From Cellulomonas terrae (GTDB lineage: Bacteria; Actinomycetota; Actinomycetes; Actinomycetales; Cellulomonadaceae): a stretch of 64,000 bases of DNA. The notes beneath the pieces were generated by a model, which was not told the origin of the DNA, did no database searches, and was given only the letters and a program-made list of their open reading frames with translations. Made by a program: the position numbers and the translations under genes. Positions 8,455-18,193 of this stretch are shown piece after piece (position 1 is the first letter of the stretch; each line of letters starts with the position of its first letter). Location: NCBI RefSeq assembly GCF_007990265.1, contig NZ_BJWH01000016.1:36647-100646 (forward strand). The letters run 5' to 3'.

Positions 8455-8522
8455 GACCGCGGTGGGGGAGGACGGGGTCGTCGCTCGAGTCGTTGCACGT
8501 TCACTCGAGGGAGCGAACCGAC

Positions 8523-10349
8523 GTGAATTCATCGACCAGCACACCCCGGCGGCGTGCGGCCGGCAGGACGGCGACAGCCGTCATGACCGCGTCCGTGCTC
8601 GTCGCGACCAGCCTCCTGGGCGCACCCGCTGCGCTCGCGGACGATCCGGCCCCGTCGCCGGCCACGAGCCCGTCGGCCACCGCCGCACCGACGACGACCG
8701 ACGAACCGACGACCCCCACGGAGTCGCCCGTACCCGAGTCGCCCGCACCCGAGTCCTCCGAGCCGGAGTCACCGTCGCCGGAGGTGGACGACGAGGACGT
8801 GTCCGTGCTGCGGCTGCCCGGCTACCCGGCGCCGTCGATCCACAGCCAGCGCGCCTACGACCCGGAGGAGAACTTCACGGCGAGGTGGACCCGGGCCGAC
8901 GCGCTCCAGCTGCGGGCCATGTCCGACCCCGACGCACCCGCGGGAGAGAACTCGATGCCTCCGGAGTACTCCATGCCGGAGATCCCGCAGGACTTCCCGA
9001 TCCTCACCGACCCGAACGGCACGCAGGTGTGGGTCTGGGACACCTGGACCCTGACGGACGCGGCGGCGGACCAGATCAGCTTCAAGGGCTGGGAGGTCAT
9101 CTTCTCCCTGACCGCCGACCCCAACGCGGGCTACACGTTCGACGCCCGGCACACCCACGCGCGCCTCGGCTTCTTCTACCGCAAGGCCGGTGTGCCCGCT
9201 GACGAGCGCCCGGCCAACGGCGGCTGGATCTACGGCGGCCACGTGTTCCAGGACGGCGCCGCGGGCGCCATCTTCGAGGACCAGACGTTCACGACGGTCA
9301 CCGAGTGGTCCGGCTCGACGCGGCTGATGGAGGGGAACAAGCTCCGGCTGTTCTACACCGCGGTCGCCTTCTACCGGAACGCGAACGACGAGGACATCAA
9401 GCCCGCGGACCCGCGGATCGTGCAGACCGAGGGGCGCCTTTTCGCCGACGAGAACGGCGTCTGGATGACGGGGTTCCGGGACCAGCACCAGCTCCTGGTG
9501 CCGGACGGCACCTACTACCAGACCAAGGAGCAGAACCCGTTCGTCAACTTCCGTGACCCGTTCACCTTCGAGGACCCGGCGCACCCGGGGAAGACGTTCA
9601 TGGTGTTCGAGGGCAACACCGGGGGTCAGCGCGGAGCGGTCACCTGCACGGCGGCGGACCTCGGGTACCGCGAGGGGGACCCGTACGCGGAGGACCCCGA
9701 GACGGTGACGGCGAACGGCGCCAACTTCCAGATGGCCAACGTCGGGCTCGCGGTCGCGGAGAACAAGGCGCTGACGCAGTGGCGGTTCCTCCCGCCGATC
9801 CTGTCCGGCAACTGCGTCAACGACCAGACCGAACGTCCGCAGATCTACCTGCAGAACGGGAAGTACTACCTGTTCACCATCAGCCACCGCAGCACGTTCG
9901 CGCGCGGTCCGGGGGTGGACTCGGCCGATCCGCGGTTCTGGTACATGGACGGTCCCGACGGCGTGTACGGGTTCGTCGGCAACGGGATCCGCTCGGACTT
10001 CCAGCCGCTCAACGAGGGCAGCGGGCTCGCGCTCGGCAACCCGACGAACCTGGCCTTCGGGGTCGGCACGTCGGCCATGCCGGCCGAGGGCCAGTCGCCG
10101 CACACCTTCCAGGCGTACTCGCACTACGTGATGCCGAACGGGCTCGTGGAGTCGTTCATCGACGCGATCGGCAACCCGGACGTGCGGCGCGGGGGGACGC
10201 TCGCACCGACGGTGCACCTGTCGATCGCGGGCACCTCTGCGGTCGTCGACCGCAGCTACGGCGACGGCGGTCTCGGCGCCTACGGTGACATCCCGGCGAA
10301 CGAGGCCCAGCCGGTGGACCCGGCGCCGGACCCGAGGCCGACTCCCTGA
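8523..10349 (+). CDS. Secreted GH68 levansucrase, 608 aa
   Basis: GH68 fructosyltransferase that splits sucrose and polymerises fructose, typically to levan. Catalytic residues are nucleophile D173 in VWDTW, stabiliser D345 in FRDP and acid/base E437 in TERPQIY. A signal peptide ends near residue 39 (PAALA-DD). A low-complexity P/S/T/E-rich linker of about 50 residues separates it from the catalytic domain, which starts near residue 120 (ARWTRADALQL). GTG 8523 is preferred over a TTG ten codons earlier because GAGGGAG (8507-8513) is ideally spaced. It is preceded by a promoter and a CRP-like site and followed by a very strong hairpin. With the GH32 enzymes it makes a levan synthesis and recycling set. 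Confidence 0.95.
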   Translation: MNSSTSTPRRRAAGRTATAVMTASVLVATSLLGAPAALADDPAPSPATSPSATAAPTTTDEPTTPTESPVPESPAPESSEPESPSPEVDDEDVSVLRLPGYPAPSIHSQRAYDPEENFTARWTRADALQLRAMSDPDAPAGENSMPPEYSMPEIPQDFPILTDPNGTQVWVWDTWTLTDAAADQISFKGWEVIFSLTADPNAGYTFDARHTHARLGFFYRKAGVPADERPANGGWIYGGHVFQDGAAGAIFEDQTFTTVTEWSGSTRLMEGNKLRLFYTAVAFYRNANDEDIKPADPRIVQTEGRLFADENGVWMTGFRDQHQLLVPDGTYYQTKEQNPFVNFRDPFTFEDPAHPGKTFMVFEGNTGGQRGAVTCTAADLGYREGDPYAEDPETVTANGANFQMANVGLAVAENKALTQWRFLPPILSGNCVNDQTERPQIYLQNGKYYLFTISHRSTFARGPGVDSADPRFWYMDGPDGVYGFVGNGIRSDFQPLNEGSGLALGNPTNLAFGVGTSAMPAEGQSPHTFQAYSHYVMPNGLVESFIDAIGNPDVRRGGTLAPTVHLSIAGTSAVVDRSYGDGGLGAYGDIPANEAQPVDPAPDPRPTP

Positions 10350-10366
10350 CCGGGGTCCGGACCGAG

Positions 10367-10406
10367 CGCGCGTGCGACCCCCGTCCCGGCGGGGGTCGCA
10401 CGCGCG
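10367..10406 (+). terminator. Levansucrase terminator, overlapping the start of the next gene
   Basis: Perfect 17-bp inverted repeat CGCGCGTGCGACCCCCG / CGGGGGTCGCACGCGCG with a 6-base loop, 17 bases past the levansucrase stop. Its last base is the G of the GTG assigned as start of the downstream GH32 gene, so it can both end the upstream transcript and mask the downstream start. Confidence 0.8.
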
Positions 10407-11701
10407 TGGTCGCGGTCGTCGTCGCCCTGGTCCTCGGGCTGGGCGGGTGCACGTCGTCCGACGAGCCGCGTCCCGCTCCGTCACCTCGGGCCACCTATGC
10501 CGAGCGATGGCGCCCGCAGTTCCACTACTCACCGCCGGCAGGACGCCTCGCCGACCCGAACGGGCTCGTCTACGACGCGGGAGAGTGGCACCTGTTCCAC
10601 CAGCAGGACGGCACCTGGGCGCACGCGGTCAGCCCCGACGCGGTGCACTGGACCACGCTGCGCAAGGACTTCCGGGACCCCAAGGTGTTCTGGCACGAGC
10701 CGAGCCGACGCTGGGTGATGGTCGTGAGCCTGGGCGACGAGGTCGGGCTGTTCTCCTCGCCCGACCTGATCGGGTGGGAGGAGCTCAGCCGCTTCGGCGC
10801 GGGCCACGGCCTGCACAGCGCGGTGTGGGAGTGCCCGGACCTGTTCCCGCTGCCGGTCGACGGTGACCCGGACAGGGCCCGCTGGGTGCTGACCGTCTCG
10901 GTGGGGGACAGCGACGCCACCGACGGCTCGACGGCGCAGTACTTCGTCGGCGACTTCGACGGGACCACGTTCGTCCGGGACCCGTCCGTCCCACCCGACA
11001 CCGTGCAGCAGACCGACGTCGGGCAGGACTTCTACGCCGCGCAGTCCTACGAGCACGCCCCCGACGGGCGGCGGGTGTGGATGGGGTGGATGGGCAGCTG
11101 GCGATACCCGTACTCCGCGCCGACCCACCCCTGGACGAACGCGATGAGCGTCCCGCGGGACCTGGGCCTGAGGACCGTCGACGGCGAGGTCCGACTCGTC
11201 CAGGCACCGGTGCCGGAGCTCGAGTCCCTGCGCGGCGAGGCCGTTCGCGTCGGCGCGCGATCGATCGGGCGGGACACGATCCTGCCGCTCGACGGTGCGC
11301 GGCTCGAGCTGGAGGCCGAGATCGAGACGGGCGGCGCGAGCACGGTCGGCCTGCGGGTCCACGAGAGCCGGGACGCCGACGGCCGCGTCGTCGAGGCGGT
11401 CGAGGTCGGCTACGACAGCCGTGACGGGGGCCGGCTCGTGATGAGCCGCACCCGGGGTGCAGGGCCGGCGGGCCTCCCCCTCCAGCGTTCCGTGCCGTAC
11501 CGGCCGAGCGGCGGCGTCCTGCGGCTGCACGTCCTGGTCGACGAGTCCTCGGTCGAGGTGTTCGTCGACGACGGTGCCCTGACCGGGACGATGCTCGTGT
11601 TCCCGTCGCGCGGCGGACGCGGCGTGTCGCTGACGGCCGAGGGCGGCGACGCCCGGCTGCGCGAGCTGACGTCCTGGCCGCTCGCGTCGATCTGGGACTG
11701 A
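10406..11701 (+). CDS. GH32 family lipoprotein lacking a propeller segment; probably decaying or non-canonical, 431 aa
   Basis: A GH32 protein that keeps all three catalytic motifs: D50 (LADPNG), D91 (FRDPK) and E142 (WECPDLF). The stretch between the first two is only about 40 residues, against about 130 in the other GH32 here. HWTTL runs straight into RKDFRDPK, so blade 2 with its WSGS motif is missing. A lipobox LGGC places the lipidated cysteine at C15, but the basic n-region is absent if GTG 10406 is the start. That codon lies at the edge of the levansucrase terminator with no ribosome site. Upstream codons are open but hold no normal start. A pseudogene formed by in-frame deletion is likely; a divergent active enzyme is possible. 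Confidence 0.7.
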   Translation: MVAVVVALVLGLGGCTSSDEPRPAPSPRATYAERWRPQFHYSPPAGRLADPNGLVYDAGEWHLFHQQDGTWAHAVSPDAVHWTTLRKDFRDPKVFWHEPSRRWVMVVSLGDEVGLFSSPDLIGWEELSRFGAGHGLHSAVWECPDLFPLPVDGDPDRARWVLTVSVGDSDATDGSTAQYFVGDFDGTTFVRDPSVPPDTVQQTDVGQDFYAAQSYEHAPDGRRVWMGWMGSWRYPYSAPTHPWTNAMSVPRDLGLRTVDGEVRLVQAPVPELESLRGEAVRVGARSIGRDTILPLDGARLELEAEIETGGASTVGLRVHESRDADGRVVEAVEVGYDSRDGGRLVMSRTRGAGPAGLPLQRSVPYRPSGGVLRLHVLVDESSVEVFVDDGALTGTMLVFPSRGGRGVSLTAEGGDARLRELTSWPLASIWD

Positions 11702-11702
11702 C

Positions 11703-12353
11703 TCACTCACCCAGCAGTGCGGACAGGTAACGCGTGGTCTCGTCGGCGGCCACGCCGTCGTCGCCCGCGACGATGGCCTCGACCAGGTGGTCGTGCGCGT
11801 CGTGACCGTGCGCGTCGGTGACGAAGTTGAACCGGATGTTCTCGCCGATCGCGTCGAGCAGGTTCTCGTAGAGCGTGACCAGCAGCGGGTTCGCGGTGGC
11901 GCGGACGATCGCGCGGTGCAGGTCGAGGTCGGTGGCGACCATCGCCTCCAGGTCGCCCGCATGGTAGGCGGCGGCGCGTTCGTCGCGACGCTGGAGCAGC
12001 GCGGCGGCGTCCGTGGCGGTGCGGCGCCGGGCGGCCAGCCGGGCGGCCTCGACCTCGAGGGCACGGCGGACCTCGACGACGTCGCGCTGGCGGGCGTCGG
12101 CGATCTGCCGGCCCATCGTCACGGCGAGCTCCGACCGGGACAGCACGTAGGTGCCCGACCCCTGCCGTCGTTCGAGCAGTCCCGCGTGGACCAGGGACTG
12201 CACGGCCTCACGGACGGTGTTGCGTCCGACGCCGAGGAGGTCGACGAGGGCGGGCTCCGGGGGGATCCGTGTCCCGACGGGCCACTGCTCCGTCTCGATG
12301 CGTCCCCGGAGCTCGTCGACCGCGGTGTCGATCAGTCCGGTCCGTCGCGCCAT
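11703..12353 (-). CDS. GntR/FadR-subfamily transcriptional regulator, 216 aa
   Basis: An N-terminal GntR winged helix (DELRGRIETEQWPVGTRIPPEPALVDLLGVGRNTVREAVQ, residues about 10-50) is followed by LLERRQGSGTYV and an all-helical FCD ligand domain (DLDLHRAIVRATANPLL). FCD domains usually bind carboxylates or sugar acids through a metal. The start is ATG at 12351-12353. It ends 2 bases from the convergent GH32 gene and is divergent from a CynX-like MFS transporter. In the gap lies an inverted repeat GGTG-N7-CACC (12381-12395), a plausible operator that would let it control that transporter and itself. The ligand is unknown. Confidence 0.88.
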   Translation of the reverse strand: MARRTGLIDTAVDELRGRIETEQWPVGTRIPPEPALVDLLGVGRNTVREAVQSLVHAGLLERRQGSGTYVLSRSELAVTMGRQIADARQRDVVEVRRALEVEAARLAARRRTATDAAALLQRRDERAAAYHAGDLEAMVATDLDLHRAIVRATANPLLVTLYENLLDAIGENIRFNFVTDAHGHDAHDHLVEAIVAGDDGVAADETTRYLSALLGE

Positions 12354-12380
12354 CCGGTTAGGCTCCGTTCCGAGGCATGC

Positions 12381-12395
12381 GGTGCAGTCAACACC
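12381..12395. promoter_or_regulatory. Candidate GntR operator
   Basis: GGTGCAGTCAACACC, an inverted repeat GGTG-N7-CACC 27 bases upstream of the GntR gene start and 73 bases upstream of the divergent transporter start. Assigned by position only. Confidence 0.35.
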
Positions 12396-12468
12396 GGCGG
12401 TCGGGCGCACGCCAGACCCCCGGACGGATGATTCCGGCCACCGCGGCGCCCGGATCAGGAGCTTCTTC

Positions 12469-13746
12469 GTGCAGTCCCTCATGCCGCCGCGCGCTCCGTG
12501 GCGCGGCAGGCTCGTCGTGCTGGCCGGCATCGTCCTCGTCGGTCTCAACCTGCGCATCGCGGTCGCGGCCGTCTCGCCGATCATCGGCGTGGTGCGGGAG
12601 GACGTCGCGCTGAGCGACGCGCAGGTCGGTCTGCTCGGCACGGTCCCCGTCGCGGCGTTCGCGGTCTTCGGCTCGCTCGCGACACCCGTCGCGCGTCGTC
12701 TCGGGCTCGAGCCGTCCCTGATCCTCGCGCTGCTGCTGTCGATGACCGGGGAGCTCCTGCGGGCGCTGGCCGGGAGCGCTCCGGCGTTCATCGGCTGGTC
12801 CGTCCTCGCGCTGGGTGGCCTGGGGATGGGCAACGTGCTGCTCCCGCCGCTGGTCAAGCGGTACTTCCCCGACCGCATCGGGACGGTCACGGCGTCCTAC
12901 TCGGTGGCGATGTCCGTGAGCGCCGCGGTGCCGCCGCTGGTCGCGCTGCCGGTGGCGCAGGCCGTCGGCTGGCGCTGGTCGGTGGGGATGTGGGCGGTCC
13001 TCGGGTTCGCGGCCGTGGTGCCGTGGGTGGTCGTGGTCGCGCAGTCGGTGTCGGCGCGCTCGCACCTGCGCACCCTGGTCCGGCGAGCACCACGCAGCGA
13101 GCGCCCGGCCGTGCTCGTGCGGGCGGGGGCCGCCGAGAGCCGGCTCGTCCGGCGCTCCGGACTGGCGTGGGCGCTCGTCCTCACGTTCTTCGCCAACACC
13201 ACCTGCACCTACGTCCTGTTCGCGTGGCTGCCGGAGATCCTGGCCGACGCGGGACTGGGCGCCGACGCCGGCGGCCGGTGGCTGGCGGTCTTCGCGATCC
13301 TCGGCCTGCCCGCGTCGCTCGTCTCCCCGGTGCTGACCGCCCGGATGCGCAACCCGTACCCGTTGGTCGTCGGGTTCGCCGCGTGCTGGGTGGCCGGTCT
13401 GCTCGGCCTGATGCTCGCCCCCGCGCACGGGACCGCGGTCTGGATGATCCTGCTCGGCATCGGTCCGGGGACGTTCCCGATCATGCTCGCGCTCATCGGC
13501 CTGCGGTCACGCACACCCGCGATCGCCGTCGCCCTGTCCGGGATGGTGCAGGGCCTCGGGTACGCGCTCGCGGTCGTCGGACCGGTCGGGATCGGTGTCC
13601 TGCACGTCGCGACGGGCTCGTGGGAGGCGCCGTTCCTGGTGCTGCTCGGGCTGGTGGGCCTGCTGCTGGTGGCGGGCTGGTTCGCGTGCCGGCCGACGAT
13701 GCTCGGTCCGGAGCCGATGACGGGCTCGGTACCCTTTCAGGCGTGA
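12469..13746 (+). CDS. MFS transporter, CynX/cyanate-permease-like, 425 aa
   Basis: Twelve-helix transporter of the CynX-like branch, recognised by the opening [14 protein letters not shown], the segment [31 protein letters not shown] and the second-half motif [16 protein letters not shown]. Members take up or export anions and small drugs; substrate is not evident here. GTG 12469 is chosen because AGGAG (12457-12461) lies 7 bases upstream; ATG 12481 is an alternative. It is divergent from the GntR regulator, and its stop overlaps the argS start by 4 bases (GTGA). That overlap suggests argS can be translated from the same mRNA, an odd pairing of functions. Confidence 0.85.
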   Translation: MQSLMPPRAPWRGRLVVLAGIVLVGLNLRIAVAAVSPIIGVVREDVALSDAQVGLLGTVPVAAFAVFGSLATPVARRLGLEPSLILALLLSMTGELLRALAGSAPAFIGWSVLALGGLGMGNVLLPPLVKRYFPDRIGTVTASYSVAMSVSAAVPPLVALPVAQAVGWRWSVGMWAVLGFAAVVPWVVVVAQSVSARSHLRTLVRRAPRSERPAVLVRAGAAESRLVRRSGLAWALVLTFFANTTCTYVLFAWLPEILADAGLGADAGGRWLAVFAILGLPASLVSPVLTARMRNPYPLVVGFAACWVAGLLGLMLAPAHGTAVWMILLGIGPGTFPIMLALIGLRSRTPAIAVALSGMVQGLGYALAVVGPVGIGVLHVATGSWEAPFLVLLGLVGLLLVAGWFACRPTMLGPEPMTGSVPFQA

Positions 13747-15422
13747 CTCCCGCCCAGCTCTCCGAGGCCCTCCGGGCCGCCCTCGTGCACGCCGTCGACG
13801 ACGGGACGTTCGCCCTCGACCCCGCCGCGATCCCCGCGACCGTGCACCTCGAGCGACCCCGGCAGCGCGACCACGGCGACTGGGCCACCAACGTGGCCAT
13901 GCAGCTGGCCAAGAAGGCCGGCACCAACCCGCGCGCCTTCGCCGAGGAGCTCGCGCGGCGTCTCGCGCAGACCGCGGGCGTCGCCAGCGTCGAGGTCGCG
14001 GGTCCCGGCTTCCTCAACATCCGCCTCGACGCCGCTGCGGCCGGTGAGCTCGCACGCTCCGTCGTCGAGCAGGGCAGCGAGTACGGCCAGAACGAGACGC
14101 TCGCCGGCGTCGCGCTCAACCTCGAGTTCGTGTCCGCCAACCCGACGGGTCCGCTGCACATCGGCGGCGTGCGCTGGGCGGCGGTCGGCGACAGCCTGGC
14201 CCGCGTGCTCCAGGCGTCCGGTGCCGCGGTGAGCCGCGAGTACTACTTCAACGACCACGGCGCGCAGATCGACCGGTTCTCGCGCTCGCTGCTGGCGCGG
14301 GCGCTGGGCGAGCCGGCGCCCGAGGACGGCTACGGCGGCAACTACATCTCCGAGATCGCGGAGCAGGTCGTGGCCGACGCGCTCGCGGCCGGCGAGACCG
14401 ACCCGCGGACCCTGCCGTTCGACGAGGCGAACGAGGCCTTCCGGGCGCGCGGTGTGGACCTGATGTTCGCTGAGATCCGCAAGTCGCTCGAGGACTTCGG
14501 CGTCGAGTTCGACGTCTACTTCCACGAGGACTCGCTGCACAAGTCCGGTGCCGTCGACCACGCCGTCGAGCGTCTGCGGGAGCTCGGTCACGTCTTCGAG
14601 GCCGACGGTGCCGTCTGGCTGCGCACCACGACGTTCGGCGACGACCGCGACCGCGTGATCATCCGGTCCAACGGCGAGGCCGCCTACATCGCGGGCGACA
14701 TCGCGTACTACCTGGACAAGCGGGAGCGCGGCTTCGACCGCGTCGTCATCATGCTCGGCGCCGACCACCACGGGTACATCGGCCGCATGATGGCGATCTG
14801 CGCCGCGTTCGGGGACACCCCGGGCGTCAACCTGGAGATCCTCATCGGGCAGCTGGTGAACCTGGTCAAGGACGGCGCCCCGGTCCGGATGAGCAAGCGC
14901 GCGGGCACCGTCGTGACCATCGACGACCTCGTGGATGCCGTCGGGGTCGACGCCGCCCGGTACGCGCTGGCCCGCTCGTCGGCCGACTCGATGATCGACC
15001 TGGACCTCGACCTGCTCTCCAGCGCGAAGAACGAGAACCCCGTCTTCTACGTCCAGTACGCGCACGCCCGCACCGTCAACGTCGGCCGCAACGCCGCCGA
15101 GGCGGGGGTCCGTCGCGAGGACGGCTTCGACGCGTCCCTGCTGGACCACGAGAGCGAGTCCGTGCTGCTCGGACGCATCGCCGAGTTCCCGCGCGTGGTC
15201 GCGCGGGCCGCCGAGCTGCGTGAGCCGCACCGCGTCGCCCGGTACCTGGAGGAGCTCGCCGGCAGCTACCACAAGTGGTACGACCAGCGCCGCGTCGCCC
15301 CCTTCGGCGACGAGGTCGTCGGCGACGTGCACCGCACCCGCCTGTGGCTCAACGACGCGACCCGCCAGGTCCTCGCCAACGGGCTGGGGATGCTGGGCGT
15401 CTCCGCGCCGGAGCGCATGTGA
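13743..15422 (+). CDS. argS: Arginyl-tRNA synthetase, 559 aa
   Basis: Class I synthetase charging tRNA-Arg. An N-terminal Add1 domain with FLNIRLD is followed by the HIGH-like motif HIGG (residues 139-142, in [13 protein letters not shown]), the KMSKS-equivalent MSKR (383-386) and a C-terminal helical anticodon-binding domain (DALRALE-type, [10 protein letters not shown]). Length fits the family. GTG 13743 overlaps the upstream MFS stop. Its ATG TGA end overlaps the lysA GTG start, so argS and lysA are translationally coupled, an arrangement known from corynebacteria and other actinobacteria. Confidence 0.97.
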   Translation: MTPAQLSEALRAALVHAVDDGTFALDPAAIPATVHLERPRQRDHGDWATNVAMQLAKKAGTNPRAFAEELARRLAQTAGVASVEVAGPGFLNIRLDAAAAGELARSVVEQGSEYGQNETLAGVALNLEFVSANPTGPLHIGGVRWAAVGDSLARVLQASGAAVSREYYFNDHGAQIDRFSRSLLARALGEPAPEDGYGGNYISEIAEQVVADALAAGETDPRTLPFDEANEAFRARGVDLMFAEIRKSLEDFGVEFDVYFHEDSLHKSGAVDHAVERLRELGHVFEADGAVWLRTTTFGDDRDRVIIRSNGEAAYIAGDIAYYLDKRERGFDRVVIMLGADHHGYIGRMMAICAAFGDTPGVNLEILIGQLVNLVKDGAPVRMSKRAGTVVTIDDLVDAVGVDAARYALARSSADSMIDLDLDLLSSAKNENPVFYVQYAHARTVNVGRNAAEAGVRREDGFDASLLDHESESVLLGRIAEFPRVVARAAELREPHRVARYLEELAGSYHKWYDQRRVAPFGDEVVGDVHRTRLWLNDATRQVLANGLGMLGVSAPERM

Positions 15423-16780
15423 GCACGACGATCCCCGGCGAGCCCTGGTCCACGGGCGTCGCCCGGACGGCCGACGGGTCCGTGTCGGTCGCGGGGGTCG
15501 ACGTGCGCGAGCTCGCGGTCGAGCACGGCACCCCGGCCTACGTCCTCGACGAGGCCGACCTGCGCGCCCGCGCCCGCGGCTACCGCCGCGCGTTCGAGAC
15601 GGCGTTCGCGGAGATCGGTGCCGGCGTCGACGTGTACTACGCGGGCAAGGCGTTCCTGTCCGTCGCGGTCGCGCAGTGGGTGCACGAGGAGGGCCTGCGC
15701 GTCGACACCGCCACGGGCGGCGAGCTCGCGGTCGCGCTGCGCGCCGGGATCCCCGGTGCCGACATCGGCCTGCACGGCAACAACAAGTCGGACGCGGAGA
15801 TCGCCCGCGCGCTCGACGCGGGCGTCGGCCGGATCATCGTCGACTCGCTCGTCGAGCTCGACCGGGTCGCCGACGCCGTCGCCACGCGCGGGGGAGAGCC
15901 GGCACCGGTGATGGTCCGCGTGACCACCGGTGTGCACGCGGGCGGCCACGAGTACATCTCCACCGCCCACGAGGACCAGAAGTTCGGCCTCTCGATCGCC
16001 TCGCCCGACGGGGACTCGCCGGCGATGCAGGGGCTGCTCGCGGTGCTCGCGCGTCCGGAGCTGCGGCTGCTCGGCATCCACTCGCACATCGGCTCGCAGA
16101 TCCTGGACCCGTCCGGGTTCGAGGTCGCGGCCCGCGCGGTGCTCACCCTGCGCGCCCAGCTCGGGGAACGCACCGGGGTGCTGGTCGACGAGGTCGACCT
16201 CGGCGGCGGCTACGGCATCGCGTACCTGCCGGGGGAGGTCGCCCTCGACCCGGACCGGATCGCGAAGGACGTCGCCGCGTCGGTGCAGGCCACCGCCGCC
16301 GACCTGGGGACGCCGCTGCCGCGGTTCTCCATCGAGCCCGGCCGCGCGATCGTCGGCCCGGCCGGACTGACGCTCTACACGGTCGGCACGGTCAAGCCCG
16401 TGCGGATCGACGACGGCAGCGTCCGGACCTACGTGTCGATCGACGGCGGCATGAGCGACAACATCCGTCCCGCCCTGTACGGCGCGCAGTACCACGCGGA
16501 GGTCGTCGGCCGGCTCGCCACCGCGCAGACGGTGCCGGCGCGCGTCGTCGGCAAGCACTGCGAGTCCGGCGACATCGTCGTGCACGACGTACAGCTGCCC
16601 GCCGACGTCCGCGCCGGGGACCTGCTCGCCGTCGCGGCGACCGGCGCGTACGGCCGCTCCATGGCCTCCAACTACAACCACGTGCCACGCCCGCCGGTGG
16701 TCGCGGTGACCGACGGCGGGTCCCGCGTGCTGGTCCGCCGCGAGACCGAGGACGACCTCCTGGCGCTCGACCTCGGCTGA
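15419..16780 (+). CDS. lysA: Diaminopimelate decarboxylase, 453 aa
   Basis: PLP enzyme (alanine-racemase fold III) making L-lysine from meso-diaminopimelate, the last lysine step. K77 in YYAGKAFL is the Schiff-base lysine. [14 protein letters not shown] and EPGRAIVG bind the phosphate, and CESGD supplies the substrate-contact cysteine and acid near the C-terminus. GTG 15419 overlaps the argS stop (ATGTGA), so translation is coupled. The next gene, hom, begins 90 bases on with its own ribosome site and a possible -10 box (TATCCT, 16828-16833). A short stem CGTCCCG/CGGGACG in the gap may slow the transcript. Confidence 0.97.
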   Translation: MSTTIPGEPWSTGVARTADGSVSVAGVDVRELAVEHGTPAYVLDEADLRARARGYRRAFETAFAEIGAGVDVYYAGKAFLSVAVAQWVHEEGLRVDTATGGELAVALRAGIPGADIGLHGNNKSDAEIARALDAGVGRIIVDSLVELDRVADAVATRGGEPAPVMVRVTTGVHAGGHEYISTAHEDQKFGLSIASPDGDSPAMQGLLAVLARPELRLLGIHSHIGSQILDPSGFEVAARAVLTLRAQLGERTGVLVDEVDLGGGYGIAYLPGEVALDPDRIAKDVAASVQATAADLGTPLPRFSIEPGRAIVGPAGLTLYTVGTVKPVRIDDGSVRTYVSIDGGMSDNIRPALYGAQYHAEVVGRLATAQTVPARVVGKHCESGDIVVHDVQLPADVRAGDLLAVAATGAYGRSMASNYNHVPRPPVVAVTDGGSRVLVRRETEDDLLALDLG

Positions 16781-16870
16781 CGGGCCCACCGGTCGGACCG
16801 CACGTCCCGACAGGCGGGACGCACCCCTATCCTGATGGCGCTCCCGCCCGATCCGACTGGAGGCCGTCCC

Positions 16871-18193
16871 GTGCCCTCGCCCGTGCCCGCCCACCCGTCC
16901 CTGCGCGTCGCCGTCCTCGGCTGCGGCGTCGTCGGCACGGAGGTGGTGCGGCTGCTCACGACGCAGGCGGCGGACCTGGCCTCGCGCGTGGGCGCGCCGC
17001 TCGAGCTCGTCGGCGTCGCCGTCCGGGACGTCGAGACGGAGCGGGACGCGGTGGTCGACCGCGCGCTGCTCACCGCCGACGCCGAGGCGCTGGTCGAGCG
17101 CGCGGACGTCGTCGTCGAGGTCATGGGCGGCATCGAGCCCGCGCGGAGCCTGCTGCTGCGGGCGATCGCCGGCGGCGCGTCCGTCGTGACCGCGAACAAG
17201 GCCCTCCTCGCGCAGGACGGCCCGACGCTGTACGCCGCGGCCGACGAGGCGGGCGTGGACGTGTACTTCGAGGCCGCCGTCGCGGGCGCCATCCCGATCG
17301 TCCGGCCGGTGCGCGAGTCGCTCGCGGGGGACCGCGTGACGCGCGTGCTCGGCATCGTCAACGGCACCACCAACTACGTGCTGGACAAGATGGCGTCCGA
17401 GGGCCTGGACCTCGACCAGGCCGTCAAGGAGGCCCAGGCGTTGGGCTACGCGGAGGCGGACCCGACGGCCGACGTCGAGGGGTACGACGCGGCCGCGAAG
17501 GCCGCGATCCTGGCCTCCCTCGCGTTCCACACGCGGGTGTCCATCGAGGACGTGTCGCGCGAGGGCATCACGTCCCTCACGGCCGACGACGTCCTGTGGG
17601 CCCAGCGCACCGGCTACGTGCTCAAGCTCCTCGCCATCGCGGAGCGCGGCACCGCCGACGGTGTCGAGGGCGTGCAGGTCCGGGTCCACCCCGCCCTGGT
17701 CCCCGTCAGCCACCCGCTGGCGAACGTGCGCGGCGCCTACAACGCGGTGTTCGTCGAGGCGGAGGCCGCGGGCGAGCTCATGTTCTACGGCCGTGGCGCC
17801 GGCGGCGAGCCCACCGCGTCGGCCGTGCTCGGTGACGTCGTGTCGGTCGCGCGCCACCGCGTGCTCGGCGGCAAGGGGCCCATCGAGTCCCGCTACGCCG
17901 AGCTGCCCGTCCTGCCGGCCGCCGCGGCCCGCACCCGCTACCAGGTCCGGCTCGAGGTCGCGGACCGCCCCGGCGTGCTCGCCCAGGTCTCGACGGTGCT
18001 GGCGTCGCACGACGTGTCGATCGAGGCGGTCCGTCAGACCCCGGTCACCGAGACGCCCGACGCCGACTACGCGCGCCTGGTGATCACCACGCACGCGGCC
18101 CCCGAGCACGCGTTGCGCAGCACGGTCGAGGCCATCACCGGCCTCGACGTCGTGCGTCGTGTCGTGTCCGTCCTGCGAGTCGAGGGAGCCTGA
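16871..18193 (+). CDS. hom: Homoserine dehydrogenase, 440 aa
   Basis: NAD(P)-dependent reduction of aspartate semialdehyde to homoserine, the branch to threonine and methionine. The Rossmann motif is VLGCGVVG (residues about 16-22). Catalytic-domain signatures are [18 protein letters not shown] and the [18 protein letters not shown] segment with the key lysine. A C-terminal ACT domain (about 360-440, [15 protein letters not shown]) indicates feedback control, as for threonine in related enzymes. GTG 16871 is chosen for GGAGG at 16859-16863; an ATG at 16835 has none. The stop shares a base with the thrC ATG (TGATG). Confidence 0.97.
   Translation: MPSPVPAHPSLRVAVLGCGVVGTEVVRLLTTQAADLASRVGAPLELVGVAVRDVETERDAVVDRALLTADAEALVERADVVVEVMGGIEPARSLLLRAIAGGASVVTANKALLAQDGPTLYAAADEAGVDVYFEAAVAGAIPIVRPVRESLAGDRVTRVLGIVNGTTNYVLDKMASEGLDLDQAVKEAQALGYAEADPTADVEGYDAAAKAAILASLAFHTRVSIEDVSREGITSLTADDVLWAQRTGYVLKLLAIAERGTADGVEGVQVRVHPALVPVSHPLANVRGAYNAVFVEAEAAGELMFYGRGAGGEPTASAVLGDVVSVARHRVLGGKGPIESRYAELPVLPAAAARTRYQVRLEVADRPGVLAQVSTVLASHDVSIEAVRQTPVTETPDADYARLVITTHAAPEHALRSTVEAITGLDVVRRVVSVLRVEGA

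Larger units (their letters stand above)
8044..8522. other. 479-base intergenic region between divergent choice-of-anchor L and levansucrase genes
   Basis: No credible coding sequence. The right half holds a CRP/GlxR-like palindrome (8390-8403) and a -35/-10 pair (8424-8454) for levansucrase. The left part, on the minus strand, is the leader and promoter region for the choice-of-anchor L gene. It contains the perfect palindrome GATGCATC (8129-8136), whose role is unknown; no clear -35/-10 pair was found there. Confidence 0.6.
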
